DNA of 64,000 bases, from NCBI RefSeq assembly GCF_032598905.1, contig NZ_CP122458.1, positions 2,976,001 through 3,040,000 of the forward strand, read 5' to 3'. The position numbers were made by a program, and so were the translations under genes. The DNA comes from Streptomyces sp. 11x1. Its GTDB lineage: Bacteria > Actinomycetota > Actinomycetes > Streptomycetales > Streptomycetaceae. The notes under the pieces are model-generated. The model ran no database searches. It was not told where the DNA came from and worked only from the letters and a program-made list of their open reading frames with translations. Positions 17,541-26,355 of this stretch are shown piece by piece; within the stretch, counting starts at the first letter, position 1; the number at the start of each line of letters is the position of its first letter.

Positions 17541-17694
17541 GGTCGGGTGCGGGTGGGTGGGGGCTTCTCGCGCAGTTCCCCGCGCCCCTGAAAAGCAGGG
17601 GCTGCGCCCCGTGCTTTTCCCAGGCCCCCAGGGCCTGGGCTTTCAGGGTGCGGGGAACTGCGCGACCAGCCCCCACCCACCCGCACCCGACCAC
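17541..17694. repeat. Inverted pair of the dispersed GC-rich repeat
   Basis: Two oppositely oriented copies of the window-wide element form arms of about 50 bp, nearly perfect (about 17542-17594 and 17642-17693). Each includes the GCGCAGTTCCCCGCG core. The roughly 45-base centre is itself G/C-rich and contains smaller palindromes. It lies just downstream of rnc, beside the IS110 5' end, so it may terminate rnc transcripts. Confidence 0.9.
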
Positions 17695-17731
17695 GCGCCC
17701 CCACCACACCGCACCGCACCCGGCGGAGCCG

Positions 17732-18565
17732 TTACGCCGGGGCCGTGTCCGAAGGACTTTCCGCGGGCTCGTCGGGCAGAGCCACGGCCTCGGCCGCCGC
17801 CTTCGCCCGCTCGTCCGCCGCGGCGCGGATCGCACGCCAGGCGGACTCGGCCGCCTGCTGCTCCGCTTCCTTCTTGCTGCGGCCGGTGCCGGTGCCGTAC
17901 GAGACGCCTCCGACGCGGGCGGCAGCGGTGAAGGTCTTCTCGTGGTCGGGGCCGGTCTCCGTGACCAGGTACTCGGGCACGCCGAGCCCCTCGGTCGCGG
18001 TGAGCTCCTGGAGACTGGTCTTCCAGTCCAGGCCGGCACCGAGGTTCGAGGACTTCTCGATCAGTGGGTCGAACAGGCGGTGCACCAGCTCCGCCGCCGA
18101 GTCCAGCCCTTGGTCGAGATAGACCGCGCCGATCACCGCTTCGAGGGTGTCGGCGAGGATGGACGCCTTGTCCCGGCCGCCCGTGCCTTCTTCACCGCGG
18201 CCGAGCCGGATGAAGGAGCCGAGGTCGAGCCCGCGGCCCACCTCCGCCAGCGCACGAGAGTTGACCACCGCGGCCCGCAGCTTGGCCAGTTGGCCTTCGG
18301 GCAGGTCGGGGTGGGTGCGGTACAGCGTGTCCGTCACCACGAGGCCGAGTACGGAGTCCCCGAGGAACTCCAGGCGCTCGTTGGTGGGCAGACCGCCGTT
18401 CTCGTACGCGTACGAACGGTGCGTCAGCGCACGCACCAGAAGGGCGGACTCGAGCTGATAGCCGAGCCGCCCTTCCAGAAGCGTGTGGGACGAGGCTGTG
18501 TTCTCCGCCTTTTTCTTGGCGTTGGTCTCCGCCTTGGCGTCATCCGCCTTCTTGGGGCTGGACAC
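17732..18565 (-). CDS. rnc: Ribonuclease III (AbsB)
   Basis: RNase III cleaves double-stranded RNA and processes rRNA. In S. coelicolor it is AbsB, a global regulator of antibiotic synthesis. The 277-residue protein has a basic N-terminal extension, the endonuclease signature '[15 protein letters not shown]' (about 62-76), the second metal-binding cluster '[15 protein letters not shown]' and a C-terminal double-stranded RNA-binding domain ending '[13 protein letters not shown]', followed by an Ala/Glu tail. GTG 18565 has GAGAGG upstream and matches the family N terminus. It lies 19 bases after rpmF, in an operon with DUF177 and rpmF. The downstream partner mutM is displaced by an insertion sequence. 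Confidence 0.97.
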   Translation of the reverse strand: MSSPKKADDAKAETNAKKKAENTASSHTLLEGRLGYQLESALLVRALTHRSYAYENGGLPTNERLEFLGDSVLGLVVTDTLYRTHPDLPEGQLAKLRAAVVNSRALAEVGRGLDLGSFIRLGRGEEGTGGRDKASILADTLEAVIGAVYLDQGLDSAAELVHRLFDPLIEKSSNLGAGLDWKTSLQELTATEGLGVPEYLVTETGPDHEKTFTAAARVGGVSYGTGTGRSKKEAEQQAAESAWRAIRAAADERAKAAAEAVALPDEPAESPSDTAPA

Positions 18566-18584
18566 AGTGCCTCTCACCAGCCGC

Positions 18585-18758
18585 TCAGACCTCGAGGACC
18601 TGGCGCTTGTTGTAGGTGCCGCAAGACGGGCACGCGATGTGCTGCAGCTTGGGCTCGTGGCAGCGCTCGCACGCAACCAGGGTGGGGACCGCAGCCTTCC
18701 ACTGCGACCGGCGGTGGCGCGTGTTGCTGCGCGACATCTTCCGCTTCGGAACAGCCAC
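18585..18758 (-). CDS. rpmF: Ribosomal protein L32, zinc-ribbon form
   Basis: The 57-residue large-subunit protein begins '[20 protein letters not shown]' and carries both CxxC pairs ('CERC' and 'CPSC'), so it is the zinc-binding paralogue type. GTG 18758 is preceded by AGGAGAAG. The gene starts two bases after the DUF177 stop codon and ends 19 bases before rnc, the classical DUF177-rpmF-rnc arrangement. Confidence 0.97.
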   Translation of the reverse strand: MAVPKRKMSRSNTRHRRSQWKAAVPTLVACERCHEPKLQHIACPSCGTYNKRQVLEV

Positions 18759-18760
18759 GG

Positions 18761-19405
18761 CTACTTCTCCTGCTTCTCGTCGACACCGGATTCGGCGCCG
18801 CTCATCTCGTCCTTCTCGCCGTCTTCGAGTGAACCGGCGAGTCCCTGCAGTGCCGCCCAACGGATGTCGACGGCGTCGTGGTGGTGGTCCGGGTCGTCCG
18901 CGAGCCGGGCTCCGCATTCGGAGCACAGGCCGGGGCAGTCGTCCTGGCACACCGGCTGCATCGGCAGTGCGAGCACCACCGCATCGCGCAGCACGGGTTC
19001 GAGGTCGAACAGGCCGTCCTCGAGGAAGAGCCTGTCCTCGTCGTCCTCGGCGTCGCTGTCGGGTTCCGCGATCACGCGGCCCCGCTCATCGGCGTCGGGG
19101 TACGAGAACATCTCCTGGAAGTCCGCTTCGAGCTCCAGCTCGAGCGGCTCCAGACACCTTACGCACTCCCCCTTGGCGTCGGCACGAGCGGTGCCTGTGA
19201 CGAGCACCCCTTCCATGACCGACTCCAGACGGAGTTCGAGCTCCACCGGGGCGCCTTCCGGCACTCCGACGACCCCCTTGATCCCGAGCTCCTTGGGAGC
19301 GTCGACCGAACGCGTCAGGCGCTGCTGCGCACCGGGCCGCCGACCCAGCTCGTGCGTGTCGAACACGAGGGGGTTGCGGTGGTCGAGGCGGGCGTTCAGA
19401 GCCAT
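18761..19405 (-). CDS. YceD/DUF177 family protein
   Basis: The 214-residue acidic protein is of the YceD family, encoded directly before rpmF across bacteria and implicated in 23S rRNA or large-subunit biogenesis. It shows the central '[20 protein letters not shown]' segment with its CxxC pair and the C-terminal '[16 protein letters not shown]' cysteine cluster, then an acidic tail. ATG 19405 ('[20 protein letters not shown]') matches the family start better than an in-frame start 93 bases upstream. It is tightly coupled to rpmF (two-base gap). The exact molecular role is not settled. Confidence 0.85.
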   Translation of the reverse strand: MALNARLDHRNPLVFDTHELGRRPGAQQRLTRSVDAPKELGIKGVVGVPEGAPVELELRLESVMEGVLVTGTARADAKGECVRCLEPLELELEADFQEMFSYPDADERGRVIAEPDSDAEDDEDRLFLEDGLFDLEPVLRDAVVLALPMQPVCQDDCPGLCSECGARLADDPDHHHDAVDIRWAALQGLAGSLEDGEKDEMSGAESGVDEKQEK

Positions 19406-19556
19406 TTCTGCTTTCGGTCTTCGGAGCTCGGAGGAGGGCGCCGCCCCTGGTGTTCCGGGCAGCGCTCGATCGCGGGCGTCTGTTGCGGACAGCATCAACG
19501 CACGCGCGACCGAAGAGCCAGGATACTGGACCTTTCGCTATCGGCCCAATCCGCTG

Positions 19557-20678
19557 TCAGCGGCCCTGCTCGTAGCGGCGCAACTGCTCCGCCGTGATCA
19601 TGGTGGTGTCGAAGAGGCTGGTCTCGTCGAGCTGGTTCCCCTGCGGCTGCGCGTACCCCTGGTGCCCCTGCTGGTCCGGGTGCCCCTGCTGGTCCGGGTG
19701 CCCCTGCGGATCCATATGCCCCTGGTTCGGGTCGTACGCGGGCTGCTGCGGGTACCCGGCCGCGTACGGGTCGGCCTGCTGGTAGCCGTAGGGGTCGGCG
19801 GACTGCTGGGGCTGCGCGTACTGCTGCTGGTAGCCGTACGGGTTCTGCTGGTACGCCGTCGCCGCGTAGGAGTCCTGCTGCTGCCCGTACGACGGCTGCT
19901 CCGGCACGGACGGGGACTGCTGGGCGGGGGTGTCCGAGAAGGCGGCGAGCTCGGCCAGGTAGTCGGCGTCGCTGGTGGGGCGGGGGGAGGTGCCGTCGTC
20001 GTTCAGGGCGAGGGCGCCGAGGTCGTCGGTGGCGATCCGGCCGTGCAGCTTCTGCCGGCCGCGGCCTACGGCCTCCAGGGTCTTGGCGAGGACGGCCTCG
20101 AAAGCGCCGAGCTTGGCGTCCACATAGGCGTCCGCGTCGCGGCGCAGGGTCTCGGGGTCATGGCTGCGCTCGGGGGCATCGTCGTCCTCAGGGTTCTCGT
20201 ATCCCCGCTCGTCGGCTCCCGGGCCGGTACCGAGGAGCTTTTCGCGGCCCCGGCCGACGGAGCCGAGGGTCTTGGTGAGGACGACCTCGAAGTTGGCGAG
20301 CTTGGAGTCGACGTAGTCGTCGGCCTCGGCGCGGACCTCCTCGGCCTCCCGGCGGGCCTCGCCGAGGATGCGGTCGGCCTCGTTCTGGGAGCGACGGGCG
20401 ACCTCGGTGTCGGAGATCAGGGAGCCGCGCTCGGCGTGCGCGTTCTCGATGATCCGCTCGGCCTCCAGCCGGGCCCGCTCGACCATGTGCTCCCGATCGC
20501 CGATCAGCTCCTGTGCCTGGGCGAGGGAGTCGGGCAGGGCCGCGCGCAGTTCGTCGAGCAGGGAGAGCAGTTCGGCGCGGTTGACCACGCACGAGGCCGA
20601 CATGGGCATGGCCCGGGCGCCGGAGACCACCGAGACGATCTCGTCGAGCTTCTTCTGCACGTCCACCGTGTGGTCCAC
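19557..20678 (-). CDS. DivIVA-like coiled-coil protein with Gln/Tyr-rich tail
   Basis: The 373-residue protein has a helical, charged N-terminal two thirds and a low-complexity tail. Segments such as 'LAQAQELIGDREHMVERAR', 'EARREAEEVRAEADDYVD' and a near-duplicate 'RRDADAYVDAKLGAFEAVL' indicate long coiled coils like those of cell-division initiation (DivIVA-like) and ATP-synthase-b-like proteins. From about residue 255 the sequence is dominated by Gln, Tyr, Pro and Gly, with short tandem units ('GHPDQQ' repeated). No membrane segment is seen. GTG 20678 is the first possible start but lacks a clear ribosome-binding site. It lies between coaD and DUF177. Function is unknown; a structural or cytoskeletal role is inferred. 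Confidence 0.7.
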   Translation of the reverse strand: MDHTVDVQKKLDEIVSVVSGARAMPMSASCVVNRAELLSLLDELRAALPDSLAQAQELIGDREHMVERARLEAERIIENAHAERGSLISDTEVARRSQNEADRILGEARREAEEVRAEADDYVDSKLANFEVVLTKTLGSVGRGREKLLGTGPGADERGYENPEDDDAPERSHDPETLRRDADAYVDAKLGAFEAVLAKTLEAVGRGRQKLHGRIATDDLGALALNDDGTSPRPTSDADYLAELAAFSDTPAQQSPSVPEQPSYGQQQDSYAATAYQQNPYGYQQQYAQPQQSADPYGYQQADPYAAGYPQQPAYDPNQGHMDPQGHPDQQGHPDQQGHQGYAQPQGNQLDETSLFDTTMITAEQLRRYEQGR

Positions 20679-20766
20679 CGTGTGCTCGCCACTCTCTACA
20701 GCTGTGTTGGAGACGGTCGGGTCGACTGTACGGCCAGCGGGGGACGTTCGTCCGCTCAGTCCCGCT

Positions 20767-21276
20767 TCAGTCCCGCTTCAGTCGCTCGGCCAGCGCTTCG
20801 AGGACCAGCGGGGGCACCAGGTGGGAGACGTCGCCGCCCCAGGTCGCGACCTCCTTGACCAGGGAGGACGACAGGAAGCTGTAGGTGGGGTTGGTGGGGA
20901 CGAAGAGGGTTTCCACGCCCGACAGGCCGATGTTCATCTGGGCCATCTGCAGTTCGTAGTCGAAGTCGCTGACCGCGCGCAGGCCCTTGACGATGGCCGG
21001 GATGTCGCGCTGCTTGCAGAAGTCGACGAGCAGTCCGTGGAAGGCCTCCACCCGTACGTTCGCGTACTCGGCGGTGACCTGGCGGATCAGCTCGATCCGC
21101 TCCTCGACCTCGAAGAGGCCCTTCTTGGACTTGTTGATCATCACCGCGACGTAGATCTCGTCGTACAGCTTGGAGGCGCGGCCAATGATGTCGAGGTGTC
21201 CGTTGGTGATGGGGTCGAACGACCCGGGACAGACGGCACGGCGCACTTGAGGTCCCTCGCTCTCCGGTCCGGTCAT
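20767..21276 (-). CDS. coaD: Phosphopantetheine adenylyltransferase
   Basis: CoaD catalyses the penultimate step of coenzyme A synthesis, from ATP and 4'-phosphopantetheine to dephospho-CoA. The 169-residue protein has the nucleotidyltransferase motif '[16 protein letters not shown]' (about 15-30), '[19 protein letters not shown]' and the C-terminal '[16 protein letters not shown]' motif that binds ATP. Its ATG overlaps the rsmD stop codon (ATGA), the usual coupling. At its 3' end an 11-bp unit (TGAAGCGGGAC on the coding strand) is tandemly duplicated across the stop codon. Confidence 0.97.
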   Translation of the reverse strand: MTGPESEGPQVRRAVCPGSFDPITNGHLDIIGRASKLYDEIYVAVMINKSKKGLFEVEERIELIRQVTAEYANVRVEAFHGLLVDFCKQRDIPAIVKGLRAVSDFDYELQMAQMNIGLSGVETLFVPTNPTYSFLSSSLVKEVATWGGDVSHLVPPLVLEALAERLKRD

Positions 21277-21860
21277 CGTGCGTCTTCGCACGTAGAGGCG
21301 GCGCGACCGTACCAAAACGTTCCCTCGCCGTAGCGACGGGCCCTGATGGCTTCGAAACCGGTCGGCCAGGCGAATTCACCGCCTCTGGTGCTGCGCTCCA
21401 CGGTGACGAGGGCTTCGTCGCCGAGCCAGCCCCCGGTACGGAGTGTGAGCAGGATCTCCCGAAGATCGTCGTCCGAGACGGCGTACGGGGGGTCCAGGAA
21501 GACGAGGTCGTACGGCTCGTCCGGCGCCGGGCCCTGGATGATCTGCTCGGCTTTGCCCGATCTCACCTCGGCGCCGGGGAGGCCGAGCGATCTGACGTTG
21601 TCGCGGACGGTTTTCGCGGCGCGGGCGTCGGCCTCCACGAGCAGGGTGTGGGCCGCGCCTCTGGAGAGTGCCTCCAGGCCCACGGCACCGGAGCCGGCGT
21701 ACAGGTCCAGGACCCGTTCGCCGTCCAGGGGGCCGCCGAGGAGGGACTGCCAGGTGGAGAAGAGGCCCTCGCGGGCGCGGTCGGAGGTGGGGCGGGTGCC
21801 GTTGCCCGGCGGGACGGCGAGGCGGCGTCCGCCGGCGGCGCCGGCGATCACGCGGGTCAT
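21273..21860 (-). CDS. rsmD: 16S rRNA (guanine966-N2)-methyltransferase RsmD
   Basis: The 195-residue SAM-dependent methyltransferase of the small subunit begins '[17 protein letters not shown]', the typical RsmD start. It has the SAM-binding '[19 protein letters not shown]' (about 50-68) and the N6/N2-methylase catalytic tetrapeptide 'DPPY' near residue 121. AAGGAC precedes ATG 21860. It is translationally coupled to coaD. Confidence 0.95.
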   Translation of the reverse strand: MTRVIAGAAGGRRLAVPPGNGTRPTSDRAREGLFSTWQSLLGGPLDGERVLDLYAGSGAVGLEALSRGAAHTLLVEADARAAKTVRDNVRSLGLPGAEVRSGKAEQIIQGPAPDEPYDLVFLDPPYAVSDDDLREILLTLRTGGWLGDEALVTVERSTRGGEFAWPTGFEAIRARRYGEGTFWYGRAASTCEDAR

Positions 21861-22004
21861 CTTGGGTCCTTGGTGAGGAGGAGGCGACTGTGGGTCCAGT
21901 CTGGCAGTCGGAGGGGAGGGGCGCGTTCTGCCGTGGGCGGCTGCGGGACGGCGGCGGGTTCGCCTGGTGGGGTGCCTGCCGAGCGGCGTAAGCCACCGCG
22001 GGTC

Positions 22005-22045
22005 CCTCGTGGTTGCTCGCGCAGTTCCCGCGCCCCTTCGGGAGC
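22005..22045. repeat. Single copy of the dispersed GC-rich repeat
   Basis: TCGTGG-TTGCTCGCGCAGTTC is continued by CCGCGCCCCTTCGGG, in the 193-bp gap downstream of recG and upstream of rsmD. It is a half-site without an inverted partner. Confidence 0.8.
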
Positions 22046-22053
22046 GCTGCAGC

Positions 22054-24267
22054 TCAGCCCTTGTCCAAGTACTGCTCCCGCTCCTCGTCCAGGAGGGCGT
22101 CCAGGGCTGTGCGCAGCGCCGGGAGGTGCTCCAGGTCCGGGTCGGCCGCGACCACCGCCGCCGCTTCCTCCCTCGCCTCCGCGATGATCTCCTCGTCGTC
22201 GATGACGGTCAGCATGCGGAGGCTGGTGCGGGCGCCGGACTGGGCCTGGCCGAGGACATCGCCCTCGCGGCGTTGTTCGAGGTCGATGCGGGAGAGTTCG
22301 AAGCCGTCGAGGGTGGAGGCGACGGCGCCCAGGCGCTGGCGGGCGGCGCTGGCCTCGGGCATCTCGGTGACCAGGAGGCAGAGGCCGGCGGCGGAGCCCC
22401 GGCCCACCCGGCCGCGGAGCTGGTGGAGCTGGGAGACGCCGAAGCGGTCGGCGTCCATGATCACCATGGCGGTGGCGTTCGGGACGTTCACACCGACCTC
22501 GATGACCGTGGTGGCGACCAGGACCTGGGTCTCACCGGCGGCGAAGCGGCGCATGACCGCGTCCTTGTCGTCGGGGTGCATCCGGCCGTGCAGGACCTCG
22601 ACCTTCAGGCCCTGGAGGGGGCCCTTGGCGAGCTGGTCGGCCACGTCGAGGACGGCGAGGGGCGGGCGTTTCTCGGCCTCGCCCTCCGGGGACATCCCGG
22701 CCTTCTTCGGGTCGCCGGGTTCGTCGACGTCGTCGCCGATGCGCGGGCAGACGACGTACGCCTGGTGGCCGTTCGCCACCTCCTCGCGGACGCGTTCCCA
22801 GGTGCGGGCGAGGAAGTGGGGCTTGTCGGCGGCCGGCACGACATGGCTGGCGATGGGTGAGCGGCCGGCGGGCAGCTGGTCCAGGACCGAGGTCTCCAGG
22901 TCGCCGAAGACGGTCATGGCGACCGTGCGCGGGATGGGGGTGGCCGTCATGACGAGGAGGTGGGGCGGCTGTTTGCCCTTGCCGCGCAGGGCGTCGCGCT
23001 GTTCGACGCCGAAGCGGTGCTGCTCGTCCACCACGACCAGGCCCAGGTCGTGGAACTGGACCTTGTCCTCGATCAGCGCGTGCGTGCCGATGACGATCCC
23101 GGCCTCGCCGGTGACCAGGTCGAGCAGCGCCTGCCGACGGCCGGCAGCGCCCATCGAGCCGGTGAGCAGGACGACCTTGGTGGCGTGCTCGGCGCCGCCC
23201 AGCATTCCGCCCTCGGCCAGCTCCCCCATCATCTCGGTCACCGACCGGTGGTGCTGCTGGGCGAGCACCTCGGTGGGCGCGAGCATGGCCGCCTGCCCGC
23301 CCGCGTCGACGACGGCGAGCATGGCGCGCAGGGCCACCAAGGTCTTTCCGCTGCCCACCTCGCCCTGGAGCAACCGGTGCATCGGGTGTTCGGTGGCCAG
23401 GTCGTCGAAGATCTCCCTGGAGACCTTCTGCTGGCCCTCGGTGAGGGTGAAGGGGAGGCGGGCGTCGAACGCGGTGAGGAGCCCTTCGGGGGCGGGGCGG
23501 CGGGCGACGGCGGGCAGCTGGGTGTCGGCGTGGCGGCGGCGGGCCAGGGCGACCTGGAGGACGAAGGCCTCGTCCCATTTGAGGCGGTCCCGGGCGGACT
23601 CGATGTCGGCCTTGGTGTGCGGACGGTGGATCTTCAGGAGGGCTTCGGGGAGGTTGGCCAGGCCCCGGCCCTCGCGCAGGGAGTCGGGGAGGGGATCCAC
23701 GGCCTCCTGGGCGCTCGGCAGCACGGTCTGGACGGCCTTGGCGATCTTCCAGGACTCCAGCTTGGCGGTGGCCGGGTAGATCGGGATGAGGGCGCCGGCC
23801 CAGGTGTCGACGGTCTCCGTGACGTCGTCGCCGCGCAGCAGTTCGTAGGCCGGGTGGGCCAGTTGGAGGCGGCGGTTGAAGACGGAGACCTTGCCGGCGA
23901 AGAGGGCGCGGGTGCCGGGGAGGAGATCCTTGTGGGGTTTGTGCACGCCGTTGCCGAAGAAGACGAGCTGGAGGCGGCCGCTGCCGTCGGTGATGGTGAC
24001 TTCGAGGCGCTGCCCCTTGCCCCGGGGGGCCTTGGCGGAGGCGAAGCTGTGCAGGCGGGCGTCGGCGACCTGGGCGACCACCGTGACGTGCTCGTCCATC
24101 GGCAGGTCGGCGAGGTGGGTGAGCTGGCCGCGCTCCTCGTATCTGCGGGGGTAGTGGTGCAGCAGATCGCCGACGGTGTGCAGGCCGAGGTGCTCGGCCA
24201 TCACCTTCGCGGTGGCGGCGCCGAGCGTGTTCTTGAGCGGTTCTTCGAGCGCGGGCACGAGATCCAT
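22054..24267 (-). CDS. recG: ATP-dependent DNA helicase RecG
   Basis: RecG remodels stalled replication forks and Holliday junctions. The 737-residue protein has the N-terminal wedge domain with its OB fold (about 60-160), then the two helicase lobes: Walker A 'LQGEVGSGKTLVAL' (about 300-313), the RecG-specific DEAD-variant 'VVDEQHRFGVEQR', motif III 'MTATPIPRT', 'VLHGRMHPDDKDAVM' and 'QLRGRVGRGS'. ATG 24267 ('MDLVPALEEPLKN') fits the family start. Its upstream region is shared with the divergent HSP90-like gene. Confidence 0.97.
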   Translation of the reverse strand: MDLVPALEEPLKNTLGAATAKVMAEHLGLHTVGDLLHHYPRRYEERGQLTHLADLPMDEHVTVVAQVADARLHSFASAKAPRGKGQRLEVTITDGSGRLQLVFFGNGVHKPHKDLLPGTRALFAGKVSVFNRRLQLAHPAYELLRGDDVTETVDTWAGALIPIYPATAKLESWKIAKAVQTVLPSAQEAVDPLPDSLREGRGLANLPEALLKIHRPHTKADIESARDRLKWDEAFVLQVALARRRHADTQLPAVARRPAPEGLLTAFDARLPFTLTEGQQKVSREIFDDLATEHPMHRLLQGEVGSGKTLVALRAMLAVVDAGGQAAMLAPTEVLAQQHHRSVTEMMGELAEGGMLGGAEHATKVVLLTGSMGAAGRRQALLDLVTGEAGIVIGTHALIEDKVQFHDLGLVVVDEQHRFGVEQRDALRGKGKQPPHLLVMTATPIPRTVAMTVFGDLETSVLDQLPAGRSPIASHVVPAADKPHFLARTWERVREEVANGHQAYVVCPRIGDDVDEPGDPKKAGMSPEGEAEKRPPLAVLDVADQLAKGPLQGLKVEVLHGRMHPDDKDAVMRRFAAGETQVLVATTVIEVGVNVPNATAMVIMDADRFGVSQLHQLRGRVGRGSAAGLCLLVTEMPEASAARQRLGAVASTLDGFELSRIDLEQRREGDVLGQAQSGARTSLRMLTVIDDEEIIAEAREEAAAVVAADPDLEHLPALRTALDALLDEEREQYLDKG

Positions 24268-24459
24268 TGCACACCACGCCACTGACAATCCCGTATACGT
24301 CCTTGAAATCCGCTGGTCAGGCGGGTCGTTCGCGCCTAGGATGACGCACTCCCGGGGCCCAGCAGTCAGGCCCTGCCGCCGCCGTCCGCGGTCACCGTCC
24401 GACGGGACCGCCCGACCCCGCCGCCGTCGCCAGAATCCCTTCCCACCGGCGCTGCGACG

Positions 24460-26355
24460 ATGGATTCAATGACCTCACAGTCATCCCAGGCACCCCAGAC
24501 TCCTCAGGCGCCCCAGTCGCCTCACACGTTCCAGGTCGATCTGCGTGGCCTGGTGGATCTGCTCTCGCACCACCTGTACTCCAGTCCGAAGGTCTATCTG
24601 CGCGAACTGCTGCAGAACGCGGTGGACGCGATCACCGCGCGCCGCGCCGAGCAGCCCGACGCGCCCGCCCGGGTACGGCTGTTCGCCGAGGCCGGCACGC
24701 TGCGGGTGGAGGACTCGGGCATCGGGCTCACCGAGACCGATGTGCACAACCTGCTCGCCACGATCGGCCGCAGCTCCAAGCGGGACGACGGAGGCATCCA
24801 GGAGGTCCGCTCGGACTTCCTGGGACAGTTCGGCATCGGACTGCTCGCCTGCTTCGTGGTGGCCGAGCGCATCCGGGTGGTCAGCCGCAGCGCCCGTACG
24901 CCGGACGCGCCACCCGTGGAGTGGACGGCCGCCGACGACGGCTCGTACACCGTGCGGACACTGCCCGACGAGGCGCGCCCCGAACCGGGTACGACCGTGC
25001 ATCTGGTCGCACGGCCCGGGGCCGCCGAATGGCTCTCCCCCGCGCGTGTGCTGACACTGGCGCGGGACTTCGGGTCGCTGCTGCCGTACGACGTACGGGT
25101 GGGCGAGGAGGCGGTCACCGATCTGCCGGCGCCCTGGGACCGGGCGTACGCCTCCCCGGCCGGCCGGCGGGTGGCCCTGGCCCGGCACTGTCACGCCCTG
25201 TTCGGGTTCACGCCGCTGGACTCGATCGAGCTGGACGTGCCGCTGGCCGGGATCCGGGGCGTCGCGTACGTCCTGCCGACCGCCGTCAGCCCGGCGCAGC
25301 GGGCGAGCCACCGGGTGCATCTGAAGGGCATGCTGCTCACCGAGCGGGCCGAACAGCTGCTGCCGGACTGGGCGTTCTTCGTGCGCTGTGTCCTCGACAC
25401 GGACAGCCTGCGGCCCACGGCGTCGCGGGAGTCGTTGTACGAGGACGAGACGCTGGCGGCCGTGCGGGAGGCGCTCGGCGAGCGGATCCGGGGCTGGCTC
25501 ACGGGGCTCGCCGCGGGTGATCCGGAGCGGCTGGCGGCGTTCCTGTCGGTGCACTACCTGGGCGTGAAGTCGCTGGCGCGGCACGACAGGGAGATGCTGC
25601 GCACCATGCTGCCGTGGCTGCCCTTCGAGACCACCGACGGGCGGCTGTCGCTGGAGGAGTTCGCGCAGCGGCACCCGGTGGTGCACTTCACGCGGACGGT
25701 CGAGGAGTACCGGCAGGTCGCGCCGATCGCGTCCGCGCAGGGCGTCGGGGTGGTCAACGGCGGCTACACGTACGACAGCGAGCTGGTCGAGGCGCTGCCG
25801 TCCGTGCGTCCGGGGACGGTGGTCGCCGAGCTGGACGCCGACACGGTGACCGCGCACCTGGACGTGCCGGACCCGGACGAGGAGCTGGCGCTGGCGGGCT
25901 TCCTGTCGGCCGCGCGGGCGAAGCTCGACCCCCTGGGCTGCGACGTGGTGCTGCGAGCCTTCCATCCGCTCTCGGTGCCCGCGCTGCACCTGGACGACCG
26001 GTCCTCCCGGCACGAGCAGGCACGGGCGGAGGCGGAGGAGCAGGCCGACGATCTGTGGGCGGGCATCCTGGGTTCGCTGCGGGGCAGCGCGCCGCGTGCG
26101 CGGCTGGTGCTCAACCATCTCAACCCGCTGGTCCGGCGGATCAGTTCGCTGACCGACCGGGAGCTGATCGGTACGGCCACGGAGTCCCTGTACGGGCAGG
26201 CCCTGCTGATGGCCCAGCGGCCGCTCAGACCCGCCGACTCGGCGCTCCTGAACCGCGCCTTCATCGGCCTCCTGGAGTGGGCCACGCACACCGATCCGGG
26301 GGCCGGTCCGGGCAACGGGTCCGGTCCGGGCTTCGGGGAGGGTGGTCGCCGGTGA
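24460..26355 (+). CDS. Divergent HSP90-family protein
   Basis: The 631-residue protein has an HtpG-like layout. The N-terminal GHKL ATPase domain shows 'ELLQNAVDAI' (49-58, Asn/Glu box), 'DSGIGL' (85-90) and 'GQFGIGLLACF' (122-132). Middle-domain sequence is recognisable ('HLKGMLLTERAEQLLPDWAFF', then 'LRPTASRESLYED' around residues 310-325), and a shorter C-terminal part ends 'GFGEGGRR'. Overall similarity to housekeeping HtpG is modest, and the lid segment reads 'ATIGRSSKRDD' rather than the usual 'TIAKSGT'. ATG 24460 is tentative, as no strong ribosome-binding site is visible. The stop overlaps the GTG of the TPR gene (GTGA), implying coupled synthesis. Client and role are unknown. Confidence 0.85.
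   Translation: MDSMTSQSSQAPQTPQAPQSPHTFQVDLRGLVDLLSHHLYSSPKVYLRELLQNAVDAITARRAEQPDAPARVRLFAEAGTLRVEDSGIGLTETDVHNLLATIGRSSKRDDGGIQEVRSDFLGQFGIGLLACFVVAERIRVVSRSARTPDAPPVEWTAADDGSYTVRTLPDEARPEPGTTVHLVARPGAAEWLSPARVLTLARDFGSLLPYDVRVGEEAVTDLPAPWDRAYASPAGRRVALARHCHALFGFTPLDSIELDVPLAGIRGVAYVLPTAVSPAQRASHRVHLKGMLLTERAEQLLPDWAFFVRCVLDTDSLRPTASRESLYEDETLAAVREALGERIRGWLTGLAAGDPERLAAFLSVHYLGVKSLARHDREMLRTMLPWLPFETTDGRLSLEEFAQRHPVVHFTRTVEEYRQVAPIASAQGVGVVNGGYTYDSELVEALPSVRPGTVVAELDADTVTAHLDVPDPDEELALAGFLSAARAKLDPLGCDVVLRAFHPLSVPALHLDDRSSRHEQARAEAEEQADDLWAGILGSLRGSAPRARLVLNHLNPLVRRISSLTDRELIGTATESLYGQALLMAQRPLRPADSALLNRAFIGLLEWATHTDPGAGPGNGSGPGFGEGGRR

Noticed and set aside
14725..17931. A 1068-codon plus-strand open frame over mutM and the transposase
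   Set aside because: Runs antisense to two genes with clear catalytic motifs.
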